64,000 bases of DNA. Source: Bacillus sp. FSL H8-0547. Lineage in GTDB: Bacteria; Bacillota; Bacilli; Bacillales; Bacillaceae. Of this stretch, positions 25,987 to 33,951 are shown in pieces. Made by a program: the position numbers and the translations under genes. A model generated the notes under the pieces. That model was given only the letters and a program-made list of their open reading frames with translations. It was not told the origin of the DNA and searched no databases. Where the stretch lies: positions 496,001 through 560,000 of the forward strand of contig JBBODD010000001.1 in NCBI GenBank assembly GCA_038002745.1, in the 5' to 3' direction. The stretch's first letter is position 1. Each line of letters begins with the position of its first letter.

Positions 25987-26410
25987 ACATGGTCTTGCTG
26001 CCCTTTACTCCGTTAATCGAGTACTCAGCTGTAATTTCAGCATTGAGGGATTGTGAGACGGAACAGTATTTATCTTTGGAAAGCTGAATGGCCCGGATCA
26101 CTTTTTCTTCAGGAAGATCGCCTTCCAGTTTGTAATGAATATGAATGGCTGTAAACCGTTTTGGATGGTCCTCTGCTCTTGTGCCGGTGAGATCCATTTC
26201 AAATGCGGACGGATTGAGACGCATTTTCTGCAGGATGCTGATGATATCAATGCCCGTACAGCCGGCAACCGCATGAAGCAGAAGCTCGGTCGGCCTTGCT
26301 CCGGTGTTCTCTCCACCCACTTCTTCTGAGGCATCCATTTTCACTTCGTGTCCGGACGGGGTGTTGCCGGAGAAGCTCATTTTCCCATTCCACTTAATTG
26401 ACGTATCCAT
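25985..26410 (-). CDS. OsmC-family peroxiredoxin-like protein
   Basis: A 141-residue OsmC/Ohr-superfamily protein. GARPTELLLHAVAGCTGIDI holds the first family cysteine, but the second, expected near residue 115, shows as KDKYCSVSQSL. It may reduce organic peroxides with thiols. Ends at the shared terminator. It is the distal end of a minus-strand run but has a 55-bp gap from proA, so cotranscription is possible, not certain. Confidence 0.85.
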   Translation of the reverse strand: MDTSIKWNGKMSFSGNTPSGHEVKMDASEEVGGENTGARPTELLLHAVAGCTGIDIISILQKMRLNPSAFEMDLTGTRAEDHPKRFTAIHIHYKLEGDLPEEKVIRAIQLSKDKYCSVSQSLNAEITAEYSINGVKGSKTM

Positions 26411-26464
26411 AGCTAATTCTCCTTCGTGTCGTTGGTCTCTTTATGTTTTCTCAACGTCCGTCTT

Positions 26465-27712
26465 CTATTCCCTGATTTGTCCATTTCCCGAAATGTAGTG
26501 CTTTGTCGAAGTCAGCGCCGGCAATCCCATCGGTCCCCGTGCATGCAGTTTTTGCGTGCTGATGCCGATTTCCGCACCGTAGCCGAATTCAAAGCCATCT
26601 GTAAAACGGGTCGATGCATTGTGATAAACAGCTGCCGCATCAACGCGGGATTGAAATTCATGCGCATTTTTCAGGTCTTCTGTAATGATGGCTTCCGAAT
26701 GCTTAGTTCCGTATGTGTTGATGTGCTTAATTGCTTCATCTGTATTTTTCACTGTTTTTACACTGGCGGTCAGTGCCAGATATTCAGTGGCCCAGTCTTC
26801 CTCACTTGCCGGTTTTGCCTGAGGAAAAAGTGACACGATGCGGTCATCGGCGATGATTTCAACGGAATGATCATGCAGGGACTGCAGCATGTTTTTCCCG
26901 TGCTGCTCAAGCCATTTTTCATGTATTAGAATTGATTCAATTGCGTTGCAGACAGAAGGACGCTGCGTTTTTGCATTCAGAACAATTCTTACTGCCATTT
27001 CAGGGTCTGCCGATTCGTCGATAAAAAGATGACAATTGCCCGCACCTGTTTCGAGAACAGGTACAGAAGACTCTCTCACGACGGTGTCGATCAGGTTCTT
27101 CCCGCCCCTCGGAATAAGAACGTCTAAGTATTGATTTAGCGTGAAAAGCTGTTTGGCTGTTTCTCTGCTTGTGTCTTCAATCAGCTGAACCGCTTCATGA
27201 TGAATGGATGTCTGCTCAAGAGCGCGGTGAATCACGCTGACGAGTGCCTTATTTGAATGGATGGAAGAAGAACTGCCTCTTAAAATAACCGCATTTCCTG
27301 TTTTGAGCGACAGGGTTGCAGCGTCGATCGTCACATTAGGCCGGGCTTCATAAATCATTCCGATCACGCCGAGCGGCACTCGTTTTTTCTGAATAAGCAG
27401 CCCGTTTTCTTTTTGGATCGTCTCAAGCACCTCTCCGACAGGGTCCTCCAGGCGGATTAACTGGCGGATGGCAAGAGCCATATCATCAATTCTTTTTTCA
27501 GTCAGCAGCATGCGGTCCAGGATGGAATCCGTCATGCCGGCTTTTTTTCCTGCCTCAATATCTTTTTGATTTTCTTTTATTAAAAAATCACACTCCGCTT
27601 CCAGCTGCCTTGCGATTAGTTCCAGCGCACGGTTTTTTTCTTCGGTCGGCACCTGCATCATGTCATAGCTGACAGCCTTGGCAATTTTCCCTTTCCTCAT
27701 CACTTCACTCAT
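26465..27712 (-). CDS. proA: Gamma-glutamyl phosphate reductase ProA
   Basis: A 415-residue ALDH-superfamily enzyme that converts gamma-glutamyl phosphate to glutamate semialdehyde with NADPH in proline synthesis. The catalytic Cys lies in [10 protein letters not shown] near residue 256, after the family stretch [10 protein letters not shown]. The C-terminal [17 protein letters not shown] matches ProA. It starts 15 bp after proB and is expected to be on the same transcript, controlled by the proline T-box. Length is usual. Confidence 0.96.
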   Translation of the reverse strand: MSEVMRKGKIAKAVSYDMMQVPTEEKNRALELIARQLEAECDFLIKENQKDIEAGKKAGMTDSILDRMLLTEKRIDDMALAIRQLIRLEDPVGEVLETIQKENGLLIQKKRVPLGVIGMIYEARPNVTIDAATLSLKTGNAVILRGSSSSIHSNKALVSVIHRALEQTSIHHEAVQLIEDTSRETAKQLFTLNQYLDVLIPRGGKNLIDTVVRESSVPVLETGAGNCHLFIDESADPEMAVRIVLNAKTQRPSVCNAIESILIHEKWLEQHGKNMLQSLHDHSVEIIADDRIVSLFPQAKPASEEDWATEYLALTASVKTVKNTDEAIKHINTYGTKHSEAIITEDLKNAHEFQSRVDAAAVYHNASTRFTDGFEFGYGAEIGISTQKLHARGPMGLPALTSTKHYISGNGQIRE

Positions 27713-27727
27713 GGTTATCCCTCCGTT

Positions 27728-28813
27728 TCACGCTTTGACCCATCGGTCGCGGTGTATCACTTCGATGGACGCAAGCACAGCTCCTGCTTCTTTTGTCCGT
27801 TTTCCCATTACCTGCTTTAACGTTTCAGAGGAACAAAAAACCTCTCCTTTACCGAGCATCCCGTTCGGTCCGTGAACTTCCACAACGTCTCCGGTTTCAA
27901 ATGTTCCCGAAATGTCACAAACACCTGCAGGCAATAAACTTTTCCCCTTCATAATGAGGGCAGACTCTGCTCCTTCATCAATAAAAATTTTCCCTTTGAC
28001 TAAAGAATGAAGGGCAATCCACTGTTTACTGCTTTTCAGGAAAGAGCGGGCTTCTATATAGGTCCCGTCACCATCACCGTTCAAGATGCGGATGAACTTA
28101 TCATCACCTTTTCCCGTACCTATAAAAACGGATACACCAAGCTCAATGGCTGTTTTCGCCGCAGCAAGCTTGGATTTCATCCCGCCGGTTCCGACTGAAG
28201 ATCCCGCCCCTTCCGCTCCGAGCATCATCTCATCCGTAATGCCGGTCAAACGTTCATACCTTTTCGCATCAGCATGATCGCGCGGATTTTTGTCATACAG
28301 TCCGTTGATATCCGTTAAAATAACGAGGTCATCTGCCTGAACAAGCCCGCTGACAAGGGCAGACAGCATGTCATTATCGCCAAACGTCAGCTCCTCAACA
28401 GAAACCGTATCATTTTCATTGATGATCGGGATAATGCCCCTGTCAAGCAATTCACGAATCGTTGCAAAAGCATTTCTGTAACGCTCTTTTGATGAAAAAT
28501 CTGTCCGGGTCAGCAAAATCTGGGCAGGAACAAAGCCGTATGCCCCAAGCTGAGCCATATACGCTTGAATTAGCAGGCTCTGGCCGACAGCAGCCGCCGC
28601 CTGCCTGCCTTTAAGCGTAAGGGGTCTGGCCGGATAGCCAAGCCTGCGGAAACCTGCCGCAACAGCTCCCGATGAAACGAGCAGCACTTCATGCCCTGCC
28701 TGTCTGAGCCGCGCAAGCGCTGCAATATGATCGGTGAACTTTTCCTGATCGATTTCACCTTTCCTGTTCGTAAGAGAACTGCTCCCGATTTTAACAACAA
28801 TCCGTTTTTTCAT
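27728..28813 (-). CDS. proB: Glutamate 5-kinase ProB
   Basis: A 361-residue two-domain kinase: an AAK domain ([42 protein letters not shown]) and a C-terminal PUA domain (about 280-361). It catalyses the first step of proline synthesis and is feedback-regulated by proline through the AAK domain. ATG 28813 follows GGAGG. A 530-bp leader with promoter, T-box and a 52-bp repeat array precedes it. Confidence 0.96.
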   Translation of the reverse strand: MKKRIVVKIGSSSLTNRKGEIDQEKFTDHIAALARLRQAGHEVLLVSSGAVAAGFRRLGYPARPLTLKGRQAAAAVGQSLLIQAYMAQLGAYGFVPAQILLTRTDFSSKERYRNAFATIRELLDRGIIPIINENDTVSVEELTFGDNDMLSALVSGLVQADDLVILTDINGLYDKNPRDHADAKRYERLTGITDEMMLGAEGAGSSVGTGGMKSKLAAAKTAIELGVSVFIGTGKGDDKFIRILNGDGDGTYIEARSFLKSSKQWIALHSLVKGKIFIDEGAESALIMKGKSLLPAGVCDISGTFETGDVVEVHGPNGMLGKGEVFCSSETLKQVMGKRTKEAGAVLASIEVIHRDRWVKA

Positions 28814-28877
28814 GAGGGTTGGCCTCCTTTAGTTTAGTAGGGGATGGAAGAGTTTATTGGGCAGAAGTGCCGACGGG

Positions 28878-29045
28878 TTATGACCTTTTAGCTGATGTTT
28901 TTTAGTATGAAGGGTCATATTTGGCCGGCTTATGACTTTTCAGCTCCTGCTTTTTTGTTTGAAGGCTCATATCTTACCTGCTTATGACCTTTCAGCTGAT
29001 GCTTCTTTGAATAAGGGGTTAAATTACACCGTTTTTTGACCCCTC
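28878..29045. repeat. Tandem array family A (second locus), in the proBA leader
   Basis: Units with TGACCTTTTAGCT-type anchors begin at 28881, 28933, 28985 and 29037, exactly 52 bp apart. In the first unit TGACC (28881-28885) and GGTCA (28913-28917) form inverted arms 32 bp centre to centre. The array lies in the transcribed leader between the T-box terminator and the proB start, so it must be in the proBA mRNA. Confidence 0.9.
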
Positions 29046-29063
29046 AGCTTCTGCCTAAGAAAT

Positions 29064-29313
29064 AAAAAAAGCCCTCCCCGTCCTGTAAAATAAGGACGAA
29101 AAGGGCTTTGCTCTCCGTGGTACCACCTTGGTTGGATGCACGTGGCATCCCGCTTTGCCTGATAACGCCAGGCTGATGGCGCCTGTGTGTTTGGCACAGG
29201 ACTCGGCAGGCAGGTTCTGCGGCTTTGCTGCTGCGGGGTCTCTCAGCTTATAAACCCCGCTCTCTTTTGCACAAAGTCCCGCATACTAGTCCCGCTTCAG
29301 CGTTCATTGATTT
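29064..29313 (-). promoter_or_regulatory. Proline T-box leader of proBA
   Basis: On the minus strand the T-box sequence AAGGTGGTACCACGG (29129-29115) is followed by an intrinsic terminator with AAAGCCCT...AGGGCTTT arms (29064-29110). The upstream Stem I region has a candidate CCU proline specifier at 29212-29214 (GAACCUG context). Uncharged tRNA-Pro should stabilise the antiterminator and allow proBA transcription. The specifier assignment is inferred, not modelled. Confidence 0.88.
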
Positions 29314-29319
29314 TTATAT

Positions 29320-29348
29320 ATTATGCGCAGTCGGAAGGCTTATGTCAA
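29320..29348 (-). promoter_or_regulatory. proBA sigma-A promoter
   Basis: Perfect TTGACA -35 (29348-29343) and CATAAT -10 (29325-29320) with a 17-bp spacer. The -35 overlaps the stop codon of the HemD-like gene. Confidence 0.85.
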
Positions 29349-30202
29349 TTGTTTTTTTCATAATAATTGGCAAGTTCGATAATCATCGCACCCATTCGTT
29401 CAAGATCAGGAGCGAGGGGATTCTCTACACCTTCCTCTGTAAGGGCTTCGGCAGTAATTTTTCCGACAGCTACAGGGAGTGTGCGCGTTTTGAAGACTTC
29501 AAGTACATCCTTCGTTAAATCATGCTCCTTCACATACTGAAAAAATTCCCGAACCTGGATGGCAGCGGTAAAGCATACCGCGTCAATTTCTCCAGCTTTC
29601 AGTTCTTCGCAAAGGAGGCTGACGGCTTTTTCATCAGGTGAAATGTGACGGTACGGGAGGAGCTGATGGACAGATGCCCCTTTTTCTTCAAGAAACTTAA
29701 TTAGAGCAGGCGCTGTTTCACCGTGGAGCTGCACCATGACTCTTTTTCCGGAAAAATCTTCATTTTCCAAAGCCCGGACAAGGCCCCTGGTCGTTCCATC
29801 ATCATCTTTTTTTAATGGCGTCAATCCAAGCTTTTTGAGCGAAGCGAAGGTCTTGTATCCCCTTGAAGCAATGTTCGACTCGCGGAGCTGTCTTAAAAAG
29901 GCTTCTTCCTCCCCCAGCTGATAGGACAGCTTCACCAGCGTTTCTGTTCCCATTCCTGTCGTCAGGATGGTCCAGTCCGCACCCTCATTTATGTACTTGC
30001 GAAGATCAGGTTCCACCTGCTCTTCAGCCAGAAAAACGGTTCCCTGCAGAGAGCGGACAAGCGGAATCCCTCCCTGTTTTTTAATCAGCGTACTGATTTC
30101 ATCTGTTTTTCTCGATCCTGCAATCACAACTTTTTTTCCTTGTAATCCTCTTCCCATGCTGTGAGTCCCCATTTCCTGCGATCTTTTTATTAAAGGTATC
30201 AT
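29345..30202 (-). CDS. Uroporphyrinogen-III synthase-like (HemD family) protein
   Basis: A 285-residue two-domain protein: GKKVVIAGSRKTDEI at the first beta-strand, TILTTGMGTETLV, and QLLPYRHISP with AVCFTAAIQVREF in the second half. The family closes the tetrapyrrole ring in heme and siroheme synthesis. It is not next to other hem genes, so it could be a stand-alone HemD paralogue or related regulator-type homologue. The stop overlaps the proBA -35. ATG 30202; SD not strong. Confidence 0.75.
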   Translation of the reverse strand: MIPLIKRSQEMGTHSMGRGLQGKKVVIAGSRKTDEISTLIKKQGGIPLVRSLQGTVFLAEEQVEPDLRKYINEGADWTILTTGMGTETLVKLSYQLGEEEAFLRQLRESNIASRGYKTFASLKKLGLTPLKKDDDGTTRGLVRALENEDFSGKRVMVQLHGETAPALIKFLEEKGASVHQLLPYRHISPDEKAVSLLCEELKAGEIDAVCFTAAIQVREFFQYVKEHDLTKDVLEVFKTRTLPVAVGKITAEALTEEGVENPLAPDLERMGAMIIELANYYEKNN

Positions 30203-30253
30203 GTGAGCTGAACGTGTTCAATGTGTTTTTTTTCACAAAGTGTTCAAATTTCA

Positions 30254-30312
30254 TGTAATCGCTTTCACAAAGCTGTAGTATAATAGGAATATACTCACAG
30301 AAAGCGATTACA
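30254..30312 (+). promoter_or_regulatory. Inverted pair of cre-like sites around a promoter
   Basis: TGTAATCGCTTTC (30254-30266) and its exact inverse GAAAGCGATTACA (30300-30312) flank a TATAAT -10 (30279-30284). The first site with its following ACA matches the CcpA cre consensus TGWNANCGNTNWCA; the second has one end mismatch. This suggests catabolite control of the small gene at 30363, possibly by DNA looping. Confidence 0.65.
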
Positions 30313-30362
30313 CTTTAAACTACTACCCTTAAAATAAACACAAAACGGAAGGAGACATTCAC

Positions 30363-30545
30363 ATGATTTTAAAAGCATTGAGGCGCAACAAGCTTGTAAC
30401 GGTAAACTATTACATCGACGGTGCAGTCCAGACACTGAAAGGCCGCGTCCGAAATCTCGATTTGAGCGATCAGACCCTGTCACTTGAAGACGAAGATAAG
30501 AATGTCTTTTCAATCAGGCTGGCGGGAATTAAAGAAATTTATTAA
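30363..30545 (+). CDS. Small YolD-like / SH3-fold-like protein (60 aa)
   Basis: A 60-residue protein, LRRNKLVTVNYYIDGAVQTL and then LSDQTLSLEDEDKNVFSIRL, predicted to be a single five-stranded barrel. It resembles the YolD-type small Bacillus proteins. ATG 30363 follows GAAGGAG with a short spacer. It is transcribed away from the HemD-like gene from a promoter flanked by cre-like sites. No function known. Confidence 0.75.
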   Translation: MILKALRRNKLVTVNYYIDGAVQTLKGRVRNLDLSDQTLSLEDEDKNVFSIRLAGIKEIY

Positions 30546-30549
30546 GAAC

Positions 30550-30582
30550 TGAAAAGAGCATCAAAAACTGATGCTCTTTTTT
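30550..30582 (+). terminator. Intrinsic terminator after the 60-aa gene
   Basis: AAAGAGCATC / GATGCTCTTTTTT arms with an 8-bp loop. Confidence 0.9.
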
Positions 30583-30654
30583 GTGTCTCAGGTGAAACGA
30601 AATCCTCTTTTCTCCGTCTACTTCAATACACGCCATTTCCAGAAGGAGGAAAAA

Positions 30655-30972
30655 ATGAGAAAGATTCTTTTTGCCGCATTTATTTATACCGTACTCGCCG
30701 GCTGCAGTCAGCAGGAGAACAACCAGTCATACGCAGCTCTGCTTATGGCAGATGGAAAAGATTATTATGCAGAGGGTTTGTCTGAACAGTATTCGCTTGG
30801 AATAGAGCTTGGGACGATTTCAAATAAACTGGATGCAAGTGTTAAACCATCGCAGAATTTTTGGTCGAATTATCTCGATAAAGGGACAGTCCTGTACCGC
30901 GCCAAAGAGAAAGAGGATGTGATTCTAGTGAAAAAGGGAGAAAAAATAGAAGTTTTTAAAGCTGCCGAATAA
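30655..30972 (+). CDS. Small lipoprotein (105 aa)
   Basis: A signal peptide with lipobox TVLAGC at about residue 16 is followed by a small soluble domain (ALLMADGKDYYAEGLSEQYSLG; then VILVKKGEKIEVF). ATG 30655 is chosen because AGGAGG lies 6 nt upstream. Family not recognised; the product is membrane-anchored on the outside. A GCTGCC/GGCAGC hairpin overlaps the stop. Confidence 0.75.
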   Translation: MRKILFAAFIYTVLAGCSQQENNQSYAALLMADGKDYYAEGLSEQYSLGIELGTISNKLDASVKPSQNFWSNYLDKGTVLYRAKEKEDVILVKKGEKIEVFKAAE

Positions 30973-30985
30973 GGCAGCTTACTTT
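30961..30985 (+). terminator. Short terminator hairpin overlapping a stop codon
   Basis: GCTGCC-GAATAA-GGCAGC then TTACTTTTT. It contains the last codons and stop of the lipoprotein gene. Confidence 0.5.
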
Positions 30986-31290
30986 TTGAAGCGGCTTCCG
31001 CTGTTCGAATAGACAAGTGTGAAAACAACAGAAGCAATAAACAGCAAGGTGCCGAACATAAAAATCAGCAGGCTTCCACGTGCGTCGCCAATCTCCCACA
31101 GAAGGATGCTGAACGAGATGACAAACATCATTTTTCCGTAAAACCTGCAAAGAGCAGGCGTGTCATATTTTTCTTTTTCTTCTTTAGAAAGCGTATTATA
31201 CCCTGCTATTAAATTCGCCCATTTCCCCTGATAGAGCATCGCGCCGGCTATGATGAAAAGGGCCATGATCAGGTAGGATATCATCTGCAC
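30979..31290 (-). CDS. DUF3784-like membrane protein
   Basis: A 103-residue protein with three helices; the first loop has LIAGYNTLSKEEKEKYD, matching DUF3784. The C-terminus is basic (SGSRFKK). It is convergent with the lipoprotein gene. Function unknown. Confidence 0.8.
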   Translation of the reverse strand: MQMISYLIMALFIIAGAMLYQGKWANLIAGYNTLSKEEKEKYDTPALCRFYGKMMFVISFSILLWEIGDARGSLLIFMFGTLLFIASVVFTLVYSNSGSRFKK

Positions 31291-31389
31291 TCCCCCTTCT
31301 GGAATGGATAAGTGTTATACGATTGAAACGGAATAAAGTTCCGGATAAACAAGAAAAAAACATACCTATTAAAGGCATGCTTTCTTCCA

Positions 31390-32403
31390 TCATCTAAACT
31401 CCTGAACAACAATCCCTTTTCCGTTCTCCACTGTCACGTCCGCAAAAGCACCGTTAATCAGGGTCAGCTGAGGCGGCTGATGTCCGCAGTCAATGTCATA
31501 GATGACAGGGACCCCAAGTTCTGATGCAAGGTCCTCATATACATCCTCTGCCGTATACCCCTCTACAGGATGGTTGGCCGGGCTTCTGCCAAATAGAATC
31601 CCTGAGCAATTTTCAAACCAGCCGGCCATTTTCAGCTGGACAAGCGATATACGCAAATCCGTTGCGGAAAGCGCGCAGTTTTCAAAATACCAGAGGATCG
31701 GATCGCCGGCGATATGTTTTTCGGAAAAGGCTTTAACATCACCAAGCGGCGTGCCTGCCAGATGCTTAATCACATCAATGCAGCCTCCGAGCAGGCGTCC
31801 TTTGGCCTGTTCATCTTGGCCGGACACTGTTTTCCAGACGGTTGGTTCTGTCAGATGATAAACATGAGGTGTCGGGTTCTCGTGCTGCCACTCTTTTTGA
31901 TATTTTTCAGAGGACGTCTGAGTTACTTTTCCTCCCCTTTCAGTTTTCAGCACAGTTTCCCACATCGCAGTGGTTGGGTCGGACAATTCTCCTCTTAAAT
32001 CAATCAGATTCGTGCCGTGAGCTGTTGCCATCCCCGTTTTGAGGGTAATGGCCAGTGTAAGCACGCTGACATCGGAGTATCCCAAAATCCATTTTTCCTT
32101 TATCGCATCGTAATCAACACCTTCAAGCATTTCCATCGCAAGCTCTCCGCCCCACGGAGGAAGAATGAAGTCAATTCGATCATCCTGCATCATTTGATTA
32201 AATTCCTCTGAGCGTTTTGCTGCGTGTGCGGATTTTGCTTTATCCTGGGTCCAGGCTGTTTCACCTGTGATAATTGTATATCCCCTGGATTCCATTCTCG
32301 CCGAAGCCTGTTTTAAAAGACCGTGCAACTCCGGCTGCACACCTGACGACGGTGCGGTCACTCCTATTACGGCATTCGATTTTAACATTGGATATGTAAT
32401 CAT
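31390..32403 (-). CDS. LD-carboxypeptidase / MccF-type S66 serine peptidase
   Basis: A 337-residue S66-family enzyme: VIGVTAPSSG at the N-terminus, PPWGGELAMEML with the nucleophile-elbow GYSDVS following, and the C-terminal catalytic His in DIDCGHQPPQLTL. The family cleaves L,D bonds of murein peptides (LdcA) or microcin C7-type peptides (MccF). It lies in the same direction downstream of the two-component gene, 51 bp away. Which substrate applies cannot be read from sequence. Confidence 0.9.
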   Translation of the reverse strand: MITYPMLKSNAVIGVTAPSSGVQPELHGLLKQASARMESRGYTIITGETAWTQDKAKSAHAAKRSEEFNQMMQDDRIDFILPPWGGELAMEMLEGVDYDAIKEKWILGYSDVSVLTLAITLKTGMATAHGTNLIDLRGELSDPTTAMWETVLKTERGGKVTQTSSEKYQKEWQHENPTPHVYHLTEPTVWKTVSGQDEQAKGRLLGGCIDVIKHLAGTPLGDVKAFSEKHIAGDPILWYFENCALSATDLRISLVQLKMAGWFENCSGILFGRSPANHPVEGYTAEDVYEDLASELGVPVIYDIDCGHQPPQLTLINGAFADVTVENGKGIVVQEFR

Positions 32404-32454
32404 TTTATCTGCCTCCCGATGGATTTGAACGATTAAATTTCCTGGAAAATAAGA

Positions 32455-33951
32455 TTATGTCTGTTCCTTGGCGGCTGAAATACCAGCCGCCTCCCTGAAC
32501 TCTTTCGGGGAAATGCCTTCAAGCTCCCGGAATACGCGCGCAAATTGTTTAGGGTTTTTGTAGCCGACCCTGTCACTCACTTCAAAAATTTTCAAGTCAG
32601 GATCCTGAAGCAGTCGCTTGCTGTTTTCAATGCGGACTTTTTTCAGGTAATCGACGAAATTTTGACCCGTATTTTCTTTGAACACATGGCTGAAGTAAGA
32701 GTAGTTCAGGGATATGTGATTGGAAACAACTGCAAGGTTCAAGTCTTTTTGATAGTTTTCACCGATAAATGCAAGTGCCTGTTCCATATAGGTTTGTTCA
32801 GTTGAAATCGACCTCAGCTGCTTCATATATTCATGAAGCCTCAGGATCAATTCCTGTGTTTCATGAAAATAATGATAGAAATCGCGGAAGCTGTAGAGGT
32901 CCTCCATATGGGACAGCTTTTTAAATGCGGCTTTTGATTCTTCTCCGAACCGCTCAAAAAAAGGTTCATAGATGATTCTGTTTGTTTCGTGATGGATACT
33001 CTCAAGATAATCGATTGAATAGGACGTAATCCTTTCGTGATCTAGAACTTTCAACAGAAGAGACTTGATTTCCTGTTCTCTGATTGTTCCGAGCATGTTT
33101 TTGATTTTCTTGATTTCTTCTATGGGAAGCATGTCTGCTGCAGGTTTAGATGTTACCGTGTTGTAATCAATATATGAGTGTCTCGGGTGGACAAACGAAT
33201 ATTTGCATGCCTCTGCTGCTTCCAGATAGGCCTCTCTGATCTCTGAAAAATCGGTTTTCTGCCCGCTGCAGCCCAGCTCTGCTTCAGGGATGTGCTGCTT
33301 AAGCAAATCAAGAACAGTCTGATCTTCTGTCAGAATGACGGTCCGGTCTTTCTGGTCCAGGAACAGGATTTCTTTTTTCAGCACCTGCTCTGCCTTTTCA
33401 AAGAGATTTCTCCCCTGATTCATAACGGCAATGAAATAGTGTCCGCTCTTAGCTTCAAGCTTTGACTGCCCGCAGATTTCTTTGATCCGTTCTTTTGACA
33501 GGAGCGGATTCAGCAGGATGTACTGAATTTGTCTGAGCTGTTCCTCTTCCTGTTCCTGCTGAACGAGTGTTTTTGTCTTTTCCAAATCTTCCATCGAACT
33601 GCGGACGGTCTGAAACAGCTCGTTTCTGTTCACTGGTTTTAAAAGGTAATCTTTTACTTTGCATTTAATGGCTGCCTTTGTATATTCAAAATCGTCATAT
33701 CCGCTTAAAATGATCAGGATTGGTTTTTTGTCCGCTTCCTGCAGGGTGCGGATCAGCTCAATTCCGTTCATGCGAGGCATTTTTATATCTGTGATGAGAA
33801 GATCGATTTGTTCCCTGCTCATGATATCCAGTGCCTCAAGCCCGTCTCCAGCAAGGAAGGTATTGATTTCGCTCGGGAATTCCCGTTCAATCATGGCTTT
33901 AATGCCAAGGCGTATATTTGATTCATCATCCGCTATTAACAGATTGTACAT
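32455..33951 (-). CDS. YesN-type response regulator with AraC HTH
   Basis: A 498-residue regulator. The receiver domain has ADDESNIRLGIKAMI with the phospho-Asp in DLLITDIKMP (about residue 55), then a long linker and a C-terminal AraC HTH (SYFSHVFKENTGQNF, then FARVFRELEGISPKEF). It should be phosphorylated by the adjacent kinase and activate the LplABC-type importer genes upstream. Overlap of 26 bp with the kinase gene implies translational coupling. Confidence 0.93.
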   Translation of the reverse strand: MYNLLIADDESNIRLGIKAMIEREFPSEINTFLAGDGLEALDIMSREQIDLLITDIKMPRMNGIELIRTLQEADKKPILIILSGYDDFEYTKAAIKCKVKDYLLKPVNRNELFQTVRSSMEDLEKTKTLVQQEQEEEQLRQIQYILLNPLLSKERIKEICGQSKLEAKSGHYFIAVMNQGRNLFEKAEQVLKKEILFLDQKDRTVILTEDQTVLDLLKQHIPEAELGCSGQKTDFSEIREAYLEAAEACKYSFVHPRHSYIDYNTVTSKPAADMLPIEEIKKIKNMLGTIREQEIKSLLLKVLDHERITSYSIDYLESIHHETNRIIYEPFFERFGEESKAAFKKLSHMEDLYSFRDFYHYFHETQELILRLHEYMKQLRSISTEQTYMEQALAFIGENYQKDLNLAVVSNHISLNYSYFSHVFKENTGQNFVDYLKKVRIENSKRLLQDPDLKIFEVSDRVGYKNPKQFARVFRELEGISPKEFREAAGISAAKEQT

